50,777 nt of DNA from DATJMJ01 sp035503915. Lineage in GTDB: Bacteria; Actinomycetota; Acidimicrobiia; Acidimicrobiales; Palsa-688. The notes beneath the pieces are model-generated. The model did not search any database and was not told where the DNA came from. It saw nothing but the letters and a program-made list of their open reading frames with translations. Below, one piece after another: positions 7,156-15,769 of the stretch (position 1 is the first letter of the stretch; each line of letters opens with the position of its first letter). The translations under genes and the position numbers were made by a program. The stretch covers positions 1 to 50,777 of the forward strand of contig DATJSU010000056.1 in assembly GCA_035503915.1 (NCBI GenBank). Direction: 5' to 3'.

Positions 7156-9492
7156 ATGGTTAGTCGTTGCGCAGCGACAGGCCGGGCGGCCCGGCGGGGC
7201 AGTGCGCGCTCGAAGGCGCCCTGTCTTCTGGTTGCCGCTTGTACGAGCCTGGCCTTGCCTGCCATTGTGGTCGCGCCCCGCAGCGCCGGGGCGGAGGGCC
7301 TCCAGTTCGTGCGGACATGGGTGCAGGTGTTACCCGACGGAGGCCACCCGGTCGGGCTCAGCTCGCCCAACGTCGCGACCCTCGACGGTGCACCAGCCGT
7401 AGTCGTCGGAGACCGGGCGGGGTACATCTACGCCTTTTCCCTCGCCGACGGGCGGCCCGTGCCCGGTTGGCCAGCCAGCACCCAGGGGATCCCGGTCGAC
7501 TCGACGCCCTCGGTCGCCGCCCTCGGCGGCGGCTCTCCGGACGACACGGTCTTTGTGGGCGTCGGGAACGCTTCCACCCCCCATGAGGGCGGCTACGAAG
7601 CTTTCAACGCCGACGGGACCGAGCGCTGGTACGTCCCCGTCAAGAACCCTTCGACAGATACCTCAGCGGGGCCCACTTCGGCGGTCGTAGCTTCGCTGGC
7701 CGTCGGGGATCTTCAGGGCGGCCAGCTGGCCGTCGTGGCCCCTTCGGTCGGCCAGGAAGAATACGCGCTCGATGCGGCGACGGGCGCACCGCTGCCAGGG
7801 TTCCCCTGGTTCACCTCGGACAGCGGGTTTTCGACGCCTGCGCTCGCGGACCTGTACGGCAACGGCAAGACCGAGATCGTCGAGGGCGGCGACCAGACGG
7901 CGGGCCTCGCCTACGGCGTCCAGTACAGCCGGGGTGGCCACCTGCGTGTGATCGAGCCGACGGGCACCGAGGGCACTGGGAGCCCCACAGGAGGCCTCGA
8001 CTGCGAGTACAACCCTGACCAGGGAGTCGAGTCGTCACCCGCAGTCGGGGGTTTCCTCCCAGGAGGGGCCCCCGGGATCGTGGTCGGCACGAGCCATGCC
8101 TTTGCAGGGGCGTCCGACAGCGACAAAGTGCTCGCTTTTAACCCCCAGTGCCAGCTCGTCTGGCAGGCAGCGCTCGGGGGCGCCACTGAGTCGAGCCCTG
8201 CACTAGCGGACCTGGAGGGCAATGGCGCACTCGACGTGGTCGAGGGCACCGACGGCGGCCCCGGCGTCGGGTCTGTCTACGCGCTCGCCGGCGCGACAGG
8301 CTCGGTCATCTGGAGCCAGCAGGTCGGTGAGGTGATCGGCGGGGTCGTCACGGTCGACCTAGGCGGCGGGCACCAAGACGTCGTGGTGCCGACCACTCAG
8401 GGGGCGGATCTCCTGGACGGCGCAACAGGTCAGCCCCTCACCACGATCGAGCAAGGCGTCGGCCTGCAGAGCTCGCCCCTCGTCACCGACGACCCGAACG
8501 GGGCCATTGGCATCACCGTCGCCGGCTACAACGGTTACAACCAGGGTGAAGTCGAGCACTTCGAGCTCGCCGGCTCCAGCGGGGCTGATGTCGCCGGCCC
8601 TGGGGCGTGGCCACAGTTCCACCACGACCCGCAGCTGACCGGGGACGCCGAGCCTGCGAGCGGCCAGGGCTCGCTCCCGCAGGTGGCGGGCCCGGCGCAA
8701 AACCCGGGCTCATCAAGGGGCTGCCGGCGCCCCGCCGGCGGCCCTAATGGCTACTACGAGGTCGGCATCGCCGGGGTGGTCTACGCATTCGGGAACCTGG
8801 CGCGGTGCGGGTCCCTGAACGTCCCCCCCATGGCCCCGGCCGTGGCCGGCATCAGCGCTACCCCCGATGGTGGTGGTTACTGGGTCGTTGACCGGGCCGG
8901 CCATGTGCATGGTTTTGGGGACGCCAAGGTTTTCGCCGAGGCCGCCGGCGGCCAGGTCTCGCAGGTCGTGAGCATTGCCTCGACCCCCGATGGCAGGGGC
9001 TATTGGCTGGCCGGCGGCAGCGGGCAGGTCTACGCGTTTGGGGACGCCAAGCTCTACCCGCTCCACGGGAGCGCCCGCTATCACGGCCTTGCCCATGTGA
9101 CGTCGATGGCGCCAGCGCCTGACGGCCACGGGTACTGGCTCGTGACCGCTTCGGGCCAGGTGGCAGCGTTCGGCGACGCAGTTGCCCACACCGTGCCCAG
9201 CCCGGCCCACCTGAGCTCGATCGTCGGCCTCGCGCCTGACCGCGCCACGGGGGGGTACTGGCTCGTGAACGAGCGGGGGGAGGTCTACTCCTTTGCCGCG
9301 CCGTTCTTGGGCTCGGTCCCGGCGGTTGCCAAGGAGCGCGGGATCAGCGGCATCCAGGCCACCCCCGGAGGGACGGGCTACCGCCTTGTCGACAGCGGGG
9401 GCGCCCTGTTTTGTTTCGGTACCGCCACCGCGCTCGGCTCGGCCTACGCGGCTCACCCAGCGCGGGCCGTCGTCGGCATATCAGCGCCTTAG
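7156..9492 (+). CDS. Secreted beta-propeller protein with C-terminal GYWLV/AFGDA repeats
   Basis: A 778-aa exported protein. A Sec-type signal (hydrophobic CLLVAACTSLALPAIVV, likely cleaved after SAGA near residue 46) is followed by FG-GAP/PQQ-like propeller blades such as GNGKTEIVEGGD, ESSPALADLEGNGALDVVEG and LQSSPLVTDDPNG (about 48-500). From about residue 531 come six copies of an approximately 40-residue repeat, each with GYW-V/L...G-V-AFGDA and ATPDGGG spacers. These repeats are abundant in secreted proteins of Acidimicrobiia and related actinobacteria; their function is unknown, probably a second propeller binding a surface ligand. There are no catalytic motifs. Start is the ATG at 7156. 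It heads a run of plus-strand glycan-related genes. Confidence 0.8.
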   Translation: MVSRCAATGRAARRGSARSKAPCLLVAACTSLALPAIVVAPRSAGAEGLQFVRTWVQVLPDGGHPVGLSSPNVATLDGAPAVVVGDRAGYIYAFSLADGRPVPGWPASTQGIPVDSTPSVAALGGGSPDDTVFVGVGNASTPHEGGYEAFNADGTERWYVPVKNPSTDTSAGPTSAVVASLAVGDLQGGQLAVVAPSVGQEEYALDAATGAPLPGFPWFTSDSGFSTPALADLYGNGKTEIVEGGDQTAGLAYGVQYSRGGHLRVIEPTGTEGTGSPTGGLDCEYNPDQGVESSPAVGGFLPGGAPGIVVGTSHAFAGASDSDKVLAFNPQCQLVWQAALGGATESSPALADLEGNGALDVVEGTDGGPGVGSVYALAGATGSVIWSQQVGEVIGGVVTVDLGGGHQDVVVPTTQGADLLDGATGQPLTTIEQGVGLQSSPLVTDDPNGAIGITVAGYNGYNQGEVEHFELAGSSGADVAGPGAWPQFHHDPQLTGDAEPASGQGSLPQVAGPAQNPGSSRGCRRPAGGPNGYYEVGIAGVVYAFGNLARCGSLNVPPMAPAVAGISATPDGGGYWVVDRAGHVHGFGDAKVFAEAAGGQVSQVVSIASTPDGRGYWLAGGSGQVYAFGDAKLYPLHGSARYHGLAHVTSMAPAPDGHGYWLVTASGQVAAFGDAVAHTVPSPAHLSSIVGLAPDRATGGYWLVNERGEVYSFAAPFLGSVPAVAKERGISGIQATPGGTGYRLVDSGGALFCFGTATALGSAYAAHPARAVVGISAP

Positions 9493-9581
9493 GCCACGCT
9501 TGGTCATCCTCGACGCACCTTGGGCCAACATGCCCGGGCTCAGCTGGCGAGAGGGTACATGCAGTAACCTGGCGGTCCCGT

Positions 9582-10055
9582 ATGCAGTCTTTGGGGCCCC
9601 AAGAGCTCGCTTATGTAGAAAAAGTCCGCCAGCTCCTTCGTCGCTTCGGCGACCGCGCGGCTGAAGACCTCCAGGCGGCTCTCCAGTCTCTCAGGCAGAC
9701 ATCGCACTTCAACGTCGAGGTGCCCACTGAGAGCTCCCGGCGGGAGTGGGAGCTCATAAAGGTCGGCGTGAAGCGCCTCTCGGAGTGGTACACCCGTTTC
9801 CTGGCGGCACAGCTGGACGCCTTCGGGGTGAGCGTTGTCCGCGTGGGCGAAACGGTGCTGGCACGGACCGACAGGCTGGATGACCGGGCTGACGACCTCG
9901 AGGCGCGCTTGGCCGTCCTGGAGCAGGGCTTGGCGAAGCTCGAGGCAGGGCCCGAGGTGGAAAGAGACGGTGCGGCCGGTACAGCCACTGCAGCGCCGAG
10001 CCGTCCCGCCCCCCGCCCCAAGCCTGCTAAGCCGAGGAGGCCCAGTGCGAATTGA
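9582..10055 (+). CDS. Small coiled-coil protein of unknown function
   Basis: A 157-aa protein, mostly helical. The C-terminal half has a heptad-like stretch (LARTDRLDDRADDLEARLAV, then LEQGLAKLEAG) and ends in a Pro/Lys/Ala-rich tail (APRPKPAKPRRP). There is no signal peptide or membrane helix. The ATG at 9582 (MQSLGPQELAYVEKVR) is chosen because upstream in-frame sequence reads as non-coding; it lacks a clear ribosome binding site. Its 3' end overlaps the following glycosyltransferase start by 11 bp, so the two are probably co-translated; it may be a scaffold for the glycosyltransferases. No family recognised. Confidence 0.65.
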   Translation: MQSLGPQELAYVEKVRQLLRRFGDRAAEDLQAALQSLRQTSHFNVEVPTESSRREWELIKVGVKRLSEWYTRFLAAQLDAFGVSVVRVGETVLARTDRLDDRADDLEARLAVLEQGLAKLEAGPEVERDGAAGTATAAPSRPAPRPKPAKPRRPSAN

Positions 10056-11127
10056 CCAGTACCTGCCCGGCTTCGCCCCCCATGACGCGATCGGGAACCA
10101 CACCCTCCAAGCCAGGCGGGTGCTCCGGGAAGCGGGTTACGAATCTGACATCTGGGCCGAGCAGATCATTGCGCCGCTAGAGCAAGAAGCCAGGCCTTAC
10201 TTAGAGGACTCCTACAAGCCGGGTGAGGACCGCGTCCTCCTCTACCATTCCTCGACGAGCTCGCCGATGGCTCTCTGGCTCAACGAAAGGGCGAAAAAGC
10301 AGTCTCTGCTCGGCCACTACCACAACATCACGCCGGCCACGTTCTTCGAACGCTGGGAAGTCAACATTGCCGAAGCGATGCGCAGCGCCCGCGAGGAGCT
10401 GGCGATGCTCGCGCCCGCCACGTCGATGTCCTTCGCCGATTCGGCCTACAACGAAACCGAGCTCGTCGAGCTCGGTTACCGCTCGACCCTGGTCTGCCCG
10501 ATCCTGGTCGACCTGGAGGACTATCACCTGCCCCCCGAGCCGAGGACGCTCGACACGCTGCAAAGCCGCCGAGAACACTCCGGATCCCAATGGCTCTTCG
10601 TCGGGCGCATGGCACCGAACAAGTGCCAGCACGAGGTCGTCGGGGCTTTTGCCGTCTACAAGCGGCTCTTTGACCCCGAGGCGCGCCTGACGCTGATCGG
10701 GGGAGCGACTTCCCCCGGTTACAACCATGCCGTCCACCAGCTCGTTCACAAGCTCCGCCTGGCAGAGAGCGTGGAGATCGTCATGGGCGGCTTGCGCGAT
10801 GCCGAGCTCCTCGCGCACTGGGCCGTGGCGGACGTGTTCGTGTGCCTCTCCGAGCACGAGGGCTTCTGCGTGCCACTCGTCGAGGCGATGGAGCTCGGCG
10901 TCCCCGTCGTCGCTTACGCGGCCACCGCGGTACCCGAAACTCTCGGGCCAGCCGGCTTGGTCCTCGAGGACAAGGACCCTCTCGCGGTGGCAATGGCCGT
11001 GGACCAGGCTTGCCGGCCGGGGCCCGCTCGAGAGAGGTTGATCGAAGCTGGGAGGCAAAGGGCGGGAGATTTCTCCCTGGAGAACACCTCTAAGCAATTT
11101 CTCGCGGGCATCGCCTCGCTCACCTGA
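10045..11127 (+). CDS. Glycosyltransferase, GT4-like
   Basis: A 360-aa GT-B fold glycosyltransferase. The GTG at 10045 is preceded by GAGGAGG at 10034-10040, which fixes the start. The C-terminal donor domain is clear: LFVGRMAPNKCQHEVVGAF, a following LTLIGGATSPG strand, and the EX7E-type motif in SEHEGFCVPLVEAMELGVP. It transfers a sugar from a nucleotide-sugar to an unknown acceptor, at the cytosolic face of the membrane. It lies between a coiled-coil gene and a second glycosyltransferase gene, so it probably contributes to one surface glycan. Sugar specificity cannot be read from the sequence. Confidence 0.85.
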   Translation: MRIDQYLPGFAPHDAIGNHTLQARRVLREAGYESDIWAEQIIAPLEQEARPYLEDSYKPGEDRVLLYHSSTSSPMALWLNERAKKQSLLGHYHNITPATFFERWEVNIAEAMRSAREELAMLAPATSMSFADSAYNETELVELGYRSTLVCPILVDLEDYHLPPEPRTLDTLQSRREHSGSQWLFVGRMAPNKCQHEVVGAFAVYKRLFDPEARLTLIGGATSPGYNHAVHQLVHKLRLAESVEIVMGGLRDAELLAHWAVADVFVCLSEHEGFCVPLVEAMELGVPVVAYAATAVPETLGPAGLVLEDKDPLAVAMAVDQACRPGPARERLIEAGRQRAGDFSLENTSKQFLAGIASLT

Positions 11128-11133
11128 GGCGCT

Positions 11134-12303
11134 ATGCGGCTCGCCTTCGTCCCGCCCCGCTACGGGGAGGGGGTGCTCGGGGGTGCCGAAGCCGTTGTCA
11201 AGGAGGCGGCTCGAGGGTTGGCCGAGCGCGGTCACCAAGTCGAGGTGATATCCACCTGCGCAGTTGACCACTACACCTGGGAGAACGAACTGCCCGAAGG
11301 GGTTTCGGAGGAAAATGGCCTACCCGTGCGCCGTTTTCGCGTCCTGCGCTACCCAAGCCGGGTCGCGCTCGAGGCTCAGTTGTCCATCGGCTCGGGGGGG
11401 CTCCCGGACCTCGACCACCAAGTCAGCTGGCTGGGGTACCAGTTCTCTTCCCCAGGCCTCTTCCAATACCTGCTGCGCCATGGGGACAGCTACGACGCGG
11501 TCGTCTTCTCGCCCTACCTGTCCTGGACGACCGCGGTGTGCGTGCCGTTCCTGGCCGAAAGAGCCGTCGTGGTCCCATGCCTTCACGACGAAAGCTACGC
11601 GCGGCTCCGGGTGCTCAGGCCCGTAATGGCAGCGCCGGCGGTCGTATGGTTCCTCTCTGGGCCAGAGCACGAGCTCGCCCATCAGCTCGGCGCGATCGCG
11701 CCGCACCATTCGGTCACCGGTGCCGGTGTTGTGGTCCCGCACCGCTATCACCCCGCCCGCTTCGTGGCGAAGAACAATTTGCGCCGCCCGTTCGTCATTT
11801 TCGCCGGCCGGCGCGAAGGCGGCAAGGGGAGCCTGGAAGACGCCTGCGTGGCGGCCGAGCAGCTCGGGATGGACGTAGTGACGATCGGCAAAGGAGAGGT
11901 CCCTACCGAGCTGGCTAACAGGGTCATAGACCTTGGCTTTGTGAGCGACGAAGAACGCGACGACGCCCTTGCCGCAGCTACTGCGCTCGTCCAACCGAGC
12001 GTGATGGAGAGCTTCTCCCGGACCGTGATGGAGGCCTGGTTGGCCGGTACTCCAGTCGTAAGTGTGGCGGCAAGCGCTGTGGTTTCCTGGCATTGCCGGC
12101 GTTCTGGCGGAGGCTTGACGTACTCGGGCCACCAAGAGCTCGTCGAAGCGCTCCGAGCCGTCTCTTCGCAGGAGCGGGCCGCCGAACTGGCGGCTGCGGG
12201 CAGGCGCTACGTGATCGAGAACTACACATGGCCTGCTGTGCTCGACCGGATGGAAGCAAGCCTGGAGGCGGCTTTTTGCTCGCCGAAAATGGTGGCCGCG
12301 TGA
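11134..12303 (+). CDS. Glycosyltransferase family 4 protein
   Basis: A 389-aa GT-B protein. The acceptor domain starts with the Gly-rich loop YGEGVLGGAEAVVKEAARGL and GHQVEVIST. The donor domain holds FVIFAGRREGGKGS and ends with QPSVMESFSRTVMEAWLAGT, which carries the E-x7-E motif of retaining GT4 enzymes. It begins 6 bp after the previous glycosyltransferase and its stop overlaps the next gene (GTGA), so it is part of one operon. The substrate is unknown. Confidence 0.87.
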   Translation: MRLAFVPPRYGEGVLGGAEAVVKEAARGLAERGHQVEVISTCAVDHYTWENELPEGVSEENGLPVRRFRVLRYPSRVALEAQLSIGSGGLPDLDHQVSWLGYQFSSPGLFQYLLRHGDSYDAVVFSPYLSWTTAVCVPFLAERAVVVPCLHDESYARLRVLRPVMAAPAVVWFLSGPEHELAHQLGAIAPHHSVTGAGVVVPHRYHPARFVAKNNLRRPFVIFAGRREGGKGSLEDACVAAEQLGMDVVTIGKGEVPTELANRVIDLGFVSDEERDDALAAATALVQPSVMESFSRTVMEAWLAGTPVVSVAASAVVSWHCRRSGGGLTYSGHQELVEALRAVSSQERAAELAAAGRRYVIENYTWPAVLDRMEASLEAAFCSPKMVAA

Positions 12304-13019
12304 GCGCTCCACGCTGCCTGGTCGCCGGCAGCTACCCTCCTGTGCCCGGGGAGCCGGCGGCGGCGACAGTCGCTGCGGTACGCCGGGCATGGGCGGCAGG
12401 TTGCGAGGTGGTAGTTGCCTCGCCTCGGCCGAGCGCGGCGCCCGAGGTGCTCTTGCGGCTGGGAAAGGCGCTCGGGCCAGAACTTTCCCGGCTGCGCCAA
12501 GTGCACAGCTGTGGCGAGGTGGTGCTCTGCATCGAGCCAGGCTGGCCATTTGTCGCCACGCTGAGCGCGGCTGGGAAGCGTGCAACGGGCCGTTGCCTCG
12601 CGAACGCGCTCCTCGGGGCGCGGCGGGCAGAACTCGTGATAAGCGGAGAAGTTGCCCAGTGGCCGCCGGGCACGGCCGCAAGCCTCGCCCCGCTCATGGC
12701 GGTGGTGTCGGTAGTGACAGCGAGCTCAGAAGAAATGGCCGAACTTGCCCGCACCGTCGCGTCGGTAGGACCGCCTGCCCGCATGTTCGCCGGGCCTGGC
12801 CGCTCTGGCCCGCTCGTACGTGCCCTGCCCCCTCCCACGCCGGCCTTGGCTGAGCTGGTTGGGCTCGTTGGCGGCGTCGGCCCCCTCGAGCCGGGCGAGC
12901 TGGGCCTGCAGACGCGGGCACGCCGGCTCGCGGGCCGGCTTGCGCGGCGGGCCTTCGGGGCTAACGAGCCAGCGGTGCGGGCGCGGCTCGGCCGCTTGGC
13001 CCGTCGCCTCGCGCATTAG
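12300..13019 (+). CDS. Glycosyltransferase-like protein lacking a donor-binding domain
   Basis: A 239-aa protein starting with a GTG that overlaps the upstream TGA (GTGA). The N-terminus, CLVAGSYPPVPGEPAAATVA followed by AWAAGCEVVVASP, looks like the Rossmann-type acceptor domain of GT4 enzymes. A central region contains VVTASSEEMAELARTVAS, which in full-length enzymes links to the donor domain, but here the protein ends in an Arg/Ala/Leu-rich helical tail with no EX7E motif. It may be an inactive partner of the neighbouring glycosyltransferases. I do not recognise a named family. Reading-frame quality is good, with typical third-position GC. Confidence 0.6.
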   Translation: MSAPRCLVAGSYPPVPGEPAAATVAAVRRAWAAGCEVVVASPRPSAAPEVLLRLGKALGPELSRLRQVHSCGEVVLCIEPGWPFVATLSAAGKRATGRCLANALLGARRAELVISGEVAQWPPGTAASLAPLMAVVSVVTASSEEMAELARTVASVGPPARMFAGPGRSGPLVRALPPPTPALAELVGLVGGVGPLEPGELGLQTRARRLAGRLARRAFGANEPAVRARLGRLARRLAH

Positions 13020-13047
13020 GGCGCACGACAGGACCGCGAGCAGCGCG

Positions 13048-14367
13048 ATGGGCCTCGTCTACCGCAGCGTCGTACCCCACCCGGTGAACGACGTTTTCAA
13101 CTGGTACTCGCGGCCCGGGGCCCTCGCGAGGCTCGCCCCGCCGTGGTTGGGCTTGCGTGTCGTGGAAGAGCCCTCCTCGTTGCGCAATGGGAGGGCCATG
13201 TACGTGCTCCTTGGCGGGAAGCACCTTGTGAGCCGCTACCAACCGGGAGGCTATGAAGCGCCTCATTATTTCGTCAACGAGATGGCGCGCTGGCGGCATA
13301 CGCATGTGCTCGCTGAGGGGGAGGAGGGCACCGTCGTTGAGGACCGGGTGGAAACCCCGCTCCCCGCCTCTGTTTTGCTGCAGTCCTTTGCCTACCGGCA
13401 CCGGCAATTGGGCGACGACCTCGCTTCCCATGCCCGGCCGGGGCCGGCAGACCGAACGCCCATGACGGTTGCCATGACAGGGGCGTCGGGCCTTATCGGG
13501 AGCGCTCTTTCGGCGTTCCTGACTAGTGGCGGCCACCGCGTAATACGGTTGGTGCGGCGGGCGCCCCGCAGTGGCGACGAGAGGCTGTGGGCCCCCGGTC
13601 GGCCAAGCCCGGCGCTCCTCGAAGGCGTGGACGCGTTAGTACACCTGGCGGGAGCATCGATTGCTGGGCGCTTTTCGGCCAGTCACAAAAGACAGATCTG
13701 GGGCACTCGCGTCGGGCCGACCCGCCTGCTCGCCGAGGTCGCTTCTCGCTCCGGGGGCAATGGCGGCCAGCTCCGGTGCTTCGTTACCGCTTCGGCCATT
13801 GGGTTTTACGGCTCCGAGCGAGATGATGTCGTTACTGAGCGGGCCATCCGCGGCGAGGGCTACCTGGCCGAGCTCGTCGAGCAGTGGGAGGCTGCTTGTC
13901 TCCCAGCCGCCGTCGCGGGCACCCGCACTGTGCATGTCCGCACGGGCATCGTACAGTCACCTCGGGGCGGCGTGCTCGGCCTTCTCTACCCGGTGTTCCT
14001 TGCTGGCCTCGGAGGGAGGCTGGGGACGGGGCGGCAGTGGATGTCCTGGGTCGGGGTCGACGACCTGGTTGACATTTACTACCGGGCCCTCACCGACTCT
14101 TCGTTGAGCGGGCCGGTGAACGCAGTGTCCCCGGCGCCAGTGACCAACGAGGAATATTCGGCGGTCCTTGCACGCGTCCTCCGCCGGCCGTCGGTCTTTA
14201 GGGTGCCCAGCTTCGCGATCGACCTTGCCCTCGGGCGGGAAGGACGGCGAGAGCTCGCCGGGGCAAGCCAGCGCGTGCGGCCAGCGGTCCTGGAAGCGGC
14301 TGGGCATGTTTGGCGCCACCCGACGCTCGAGGAAGCGCTGAGGCACAACCTGGGCCGTTGGCGCTAG
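13048..14367 (+). CDS. SRPBCC domain fused to TIGR01777 NAD(P)-dependent epimerase
   Basis: A 439-aa two-domain protein. Residues 1-140 form an SRPBCC-like ligand-binding domain (MGLVYRSVVPHPVNDVFNWY, RYQPGGYEAPHYFVNEM). From about residue 140 comes an extended short-chain dehydrogenase with the nucleotide loop MTGASGLIGSAL, VHLAGASIAGRFS, TASAIGFYGS and WMSWVGVDDLVDIYYRAL, all signatures of TIGR01777. This fusion is common in actinobacteria; the substrate is unknown. The ATG at 13048 was chosen because homologous proteins begin at the SRPBCC domain. Confidence 0.85.
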   Translation: MGLVYRSVVPHPVNDVFNWYSRPGALARLAPPWLGLRVVEEPSSLRNGRAMYVLLGGKHLVSRYQPGGYEAPHYFVNEMARWRHTHVLAEGEEGTVVEDRVETPLPASVLLQSFAYRHRQLGDDLASHARPGPADRTPMTVAMTGASGLIGSALSAFLTSGGHRVIRLVRRAPRSGDERLWAPGRPSPALLEGVDALVHLAGASIAGRFSASHKRQIWGTRVGPTRLLAEVASRSGGNGGQLRCFVTASAIGFYGSERDDVVTERAIRGEGYLAELVEQWEAACLPAAVAGTRTVHVRTGIVQSPRGGVLGLLYPVFLAGLGGRLGTGRQWMSWVGVDDLVDIYYRALTDSSLSGPVNAVSPAPVTNEEYSAVLARVLRRPSVFRVPSFAIDLALGREGRRELAGASQRVRPAVLEAAGHVWRHPTLEEALRHNLGRWR

Positions 14368-14413
14368 GCCGCCCGGCACCCCTCCCCTTGGCGTTGCCCT
14401 AGCCTTTCCAACC

Positions 14414-15769
14414 GTGGTTGCTGTCCTCAAGGCGCCGAGCACGCGATCTGCGGCCACGCTCTCTGCCGCCGACGCCCGCCGCCTCGTGCTCGCTGCTCAG
14501 GGCCTGTCCGTCCCGAGGGCGAGCGGGGATGGCGAGGCACCGGGCCGCACCCAGCTCCGCCGGGTAATGAGGCAGCTCGGCGCCATCCAGCTCGACGCTG
14601 TCAACGTGCTGGCGAGGACGCAGTTCCTTGTCCCTTTCAGCCGCATCGGTGCCTACGACCCGGCCGTCTTCCGAGGCCTCAGTGGCCCCGGACAGCCTTG
14701 GTTCGAGCAATGGGGCCACGCCGCTTCCCTGATGCCTGTCGAGCTGTACCCCCTCTCGCGCTGGCGAATGGAAAAATGGAGCCAGGATCTTGTTGACAGC
14801 CCTGCTTACCAGGAGCGCCGGAGGCAATGGAGGGCCGCGCACTCGGGTTACCTCCAGTCCGTGCTGGCGGAGGTAAGGGACCGGGGCCCACTGGCCGCTT
14901 CACAGCTCTCCGAGCCGCGCCGCCAGAGCGGGCAGTGGTGGGACCGGCGCAGCACCGGGCGCAGGGCGCTCGAGCTCCTCTTGGGCGATGGCGTGCTTGC
15001 GGCGTGGCGGAGCACCAATTTCGAGCGCATTTACGACCTCGCCGAGCGGGTTATACCGGCGAAGTTCTACCAAGCGCCCCCGCCGGGGGAGGAGGCAGCC
15101 AAGCGTGAGCTCCTCGTGCTTGGCGCGCGCTCGCTGGGAGTTGGGACAGCGGCCGACCTTGCCGACTACTTCTGGCTCCGCTTGGCAACGGCGCGGCGGC
15201 TCATCGGTGAGCTCGTCGAGGAGGGGCGCCTCGTCGAGGTGAGCGTCGAAGGGTGGAACGAGGCGGCTTACGCGCCCGGGAACTTCCGCCTCTCACAGCT
15301 CAAGGACGTGAAAAGGCAAGAGGCAACCCTGATTTCTCCTTTTGATTCGCTCATTTGGACGAGGCAGCGCACGCACCGGCTCTTCGGCTTCCACTACCGG
15401 GTCGAAATCTATGTCCCAGGCCATTTGCGCGCCCACGGGTATTACGTGACGCCGTTACTGCTCGGCGACGAGCTCGTTGCCAGGCTCGACCTCAAGGCCG
15501 ACCGAAATGCGAGAGCGTTGCTCGTCGCCGGGGCTTTCGCCGAAGACGAAGGGGCTGGGGCCACGACCGCCGAGGCGACGCTAGCCGAGCTGCAACGGGT
15601 GCGGGACTGGCTCGGGCTCGAGCGAGTCGTGATAGAAGGTCGAGGAGACTTCGTGCCGCTCCTTCGGGCGGCGGCCGGTGGGGGCAAGCGGCGGGCGCGC
15701 AAAAATGTGCCGGCGGGCAAGGGTAACCAGCCAAAGCGCAATAACGACCGTAGGAAGGAGCAATCATGA
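14414..15769 (+). CDS. YcaQ-family winged-helix DNA glycosylase (DUF1006/HTH_42)
   Basis: A 451-aa protein of the COG3214 family. YcaQ/AlkX members are DNA glycosylases acting on bulky or crosslinked alkylated purines, and depend on a Q-x-D motif. That motif is seen as Q59-L60-D61 in LGAIQLDAVNVLARTQFL. Further family blocks are EQWGHAASLMPVELYPLSRW, SPFDSLIWTRQRTHRLFGF and LVARLDLKADRNARALLV. The start is a GTG at 14414. The C-terminus is a basic Lys/Arg-rich tail that may add DNA affinity. Its stop overlaps the next gene in ATGA. Confidence 0.83.
   Translation: MVAVLKAPSTRSAATLSAADARRLVLAAQGLSVPRASGDGEAPGRTQLRRVMRQLGAIQLDAVNVLARTQFLVPFSRIGAYDPAVFRGLSGPGQPWFEQWGHAASLMPVELYPLSRWRMEKWSQDLVDSPAYQERRRQWRAAHSGYLQSVLAEVRDRGPLAASQLSEPRRQSGQWWDRRSTGRRALELLLGDGVLAAWRSTNFERIYDLAERVIPAKFYQAPPPGEEAAKRELLVLGARSLGVGTAADLADYFWLRLATARRLIGELVEEGRLVEVSVEGWNEAAYAPGNFRLSQLKDVKRQEATLISPFDSLIWTRQRTHRLFGFHYRVEIYVPGHLRAHGYYVTPLLLGDELVARLDLKADRNARALLVAGAFAEDEGAGATTAEATLAELQRVRDWLGLERVVIEGRGDFVPLLRAAAGGGKRRARKNVPAGKGNQPKRNNDRRKEQS

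Noticed and set aside
11320..12681. Long open frame of about 450 codons on the minus strand
   Set aside because: It lies opposite two well-supported glycosyltransferase genes and has Arg/Pro/Ala/His-rich low-complexity composition typical of antisense frames in GC-rich DNA.
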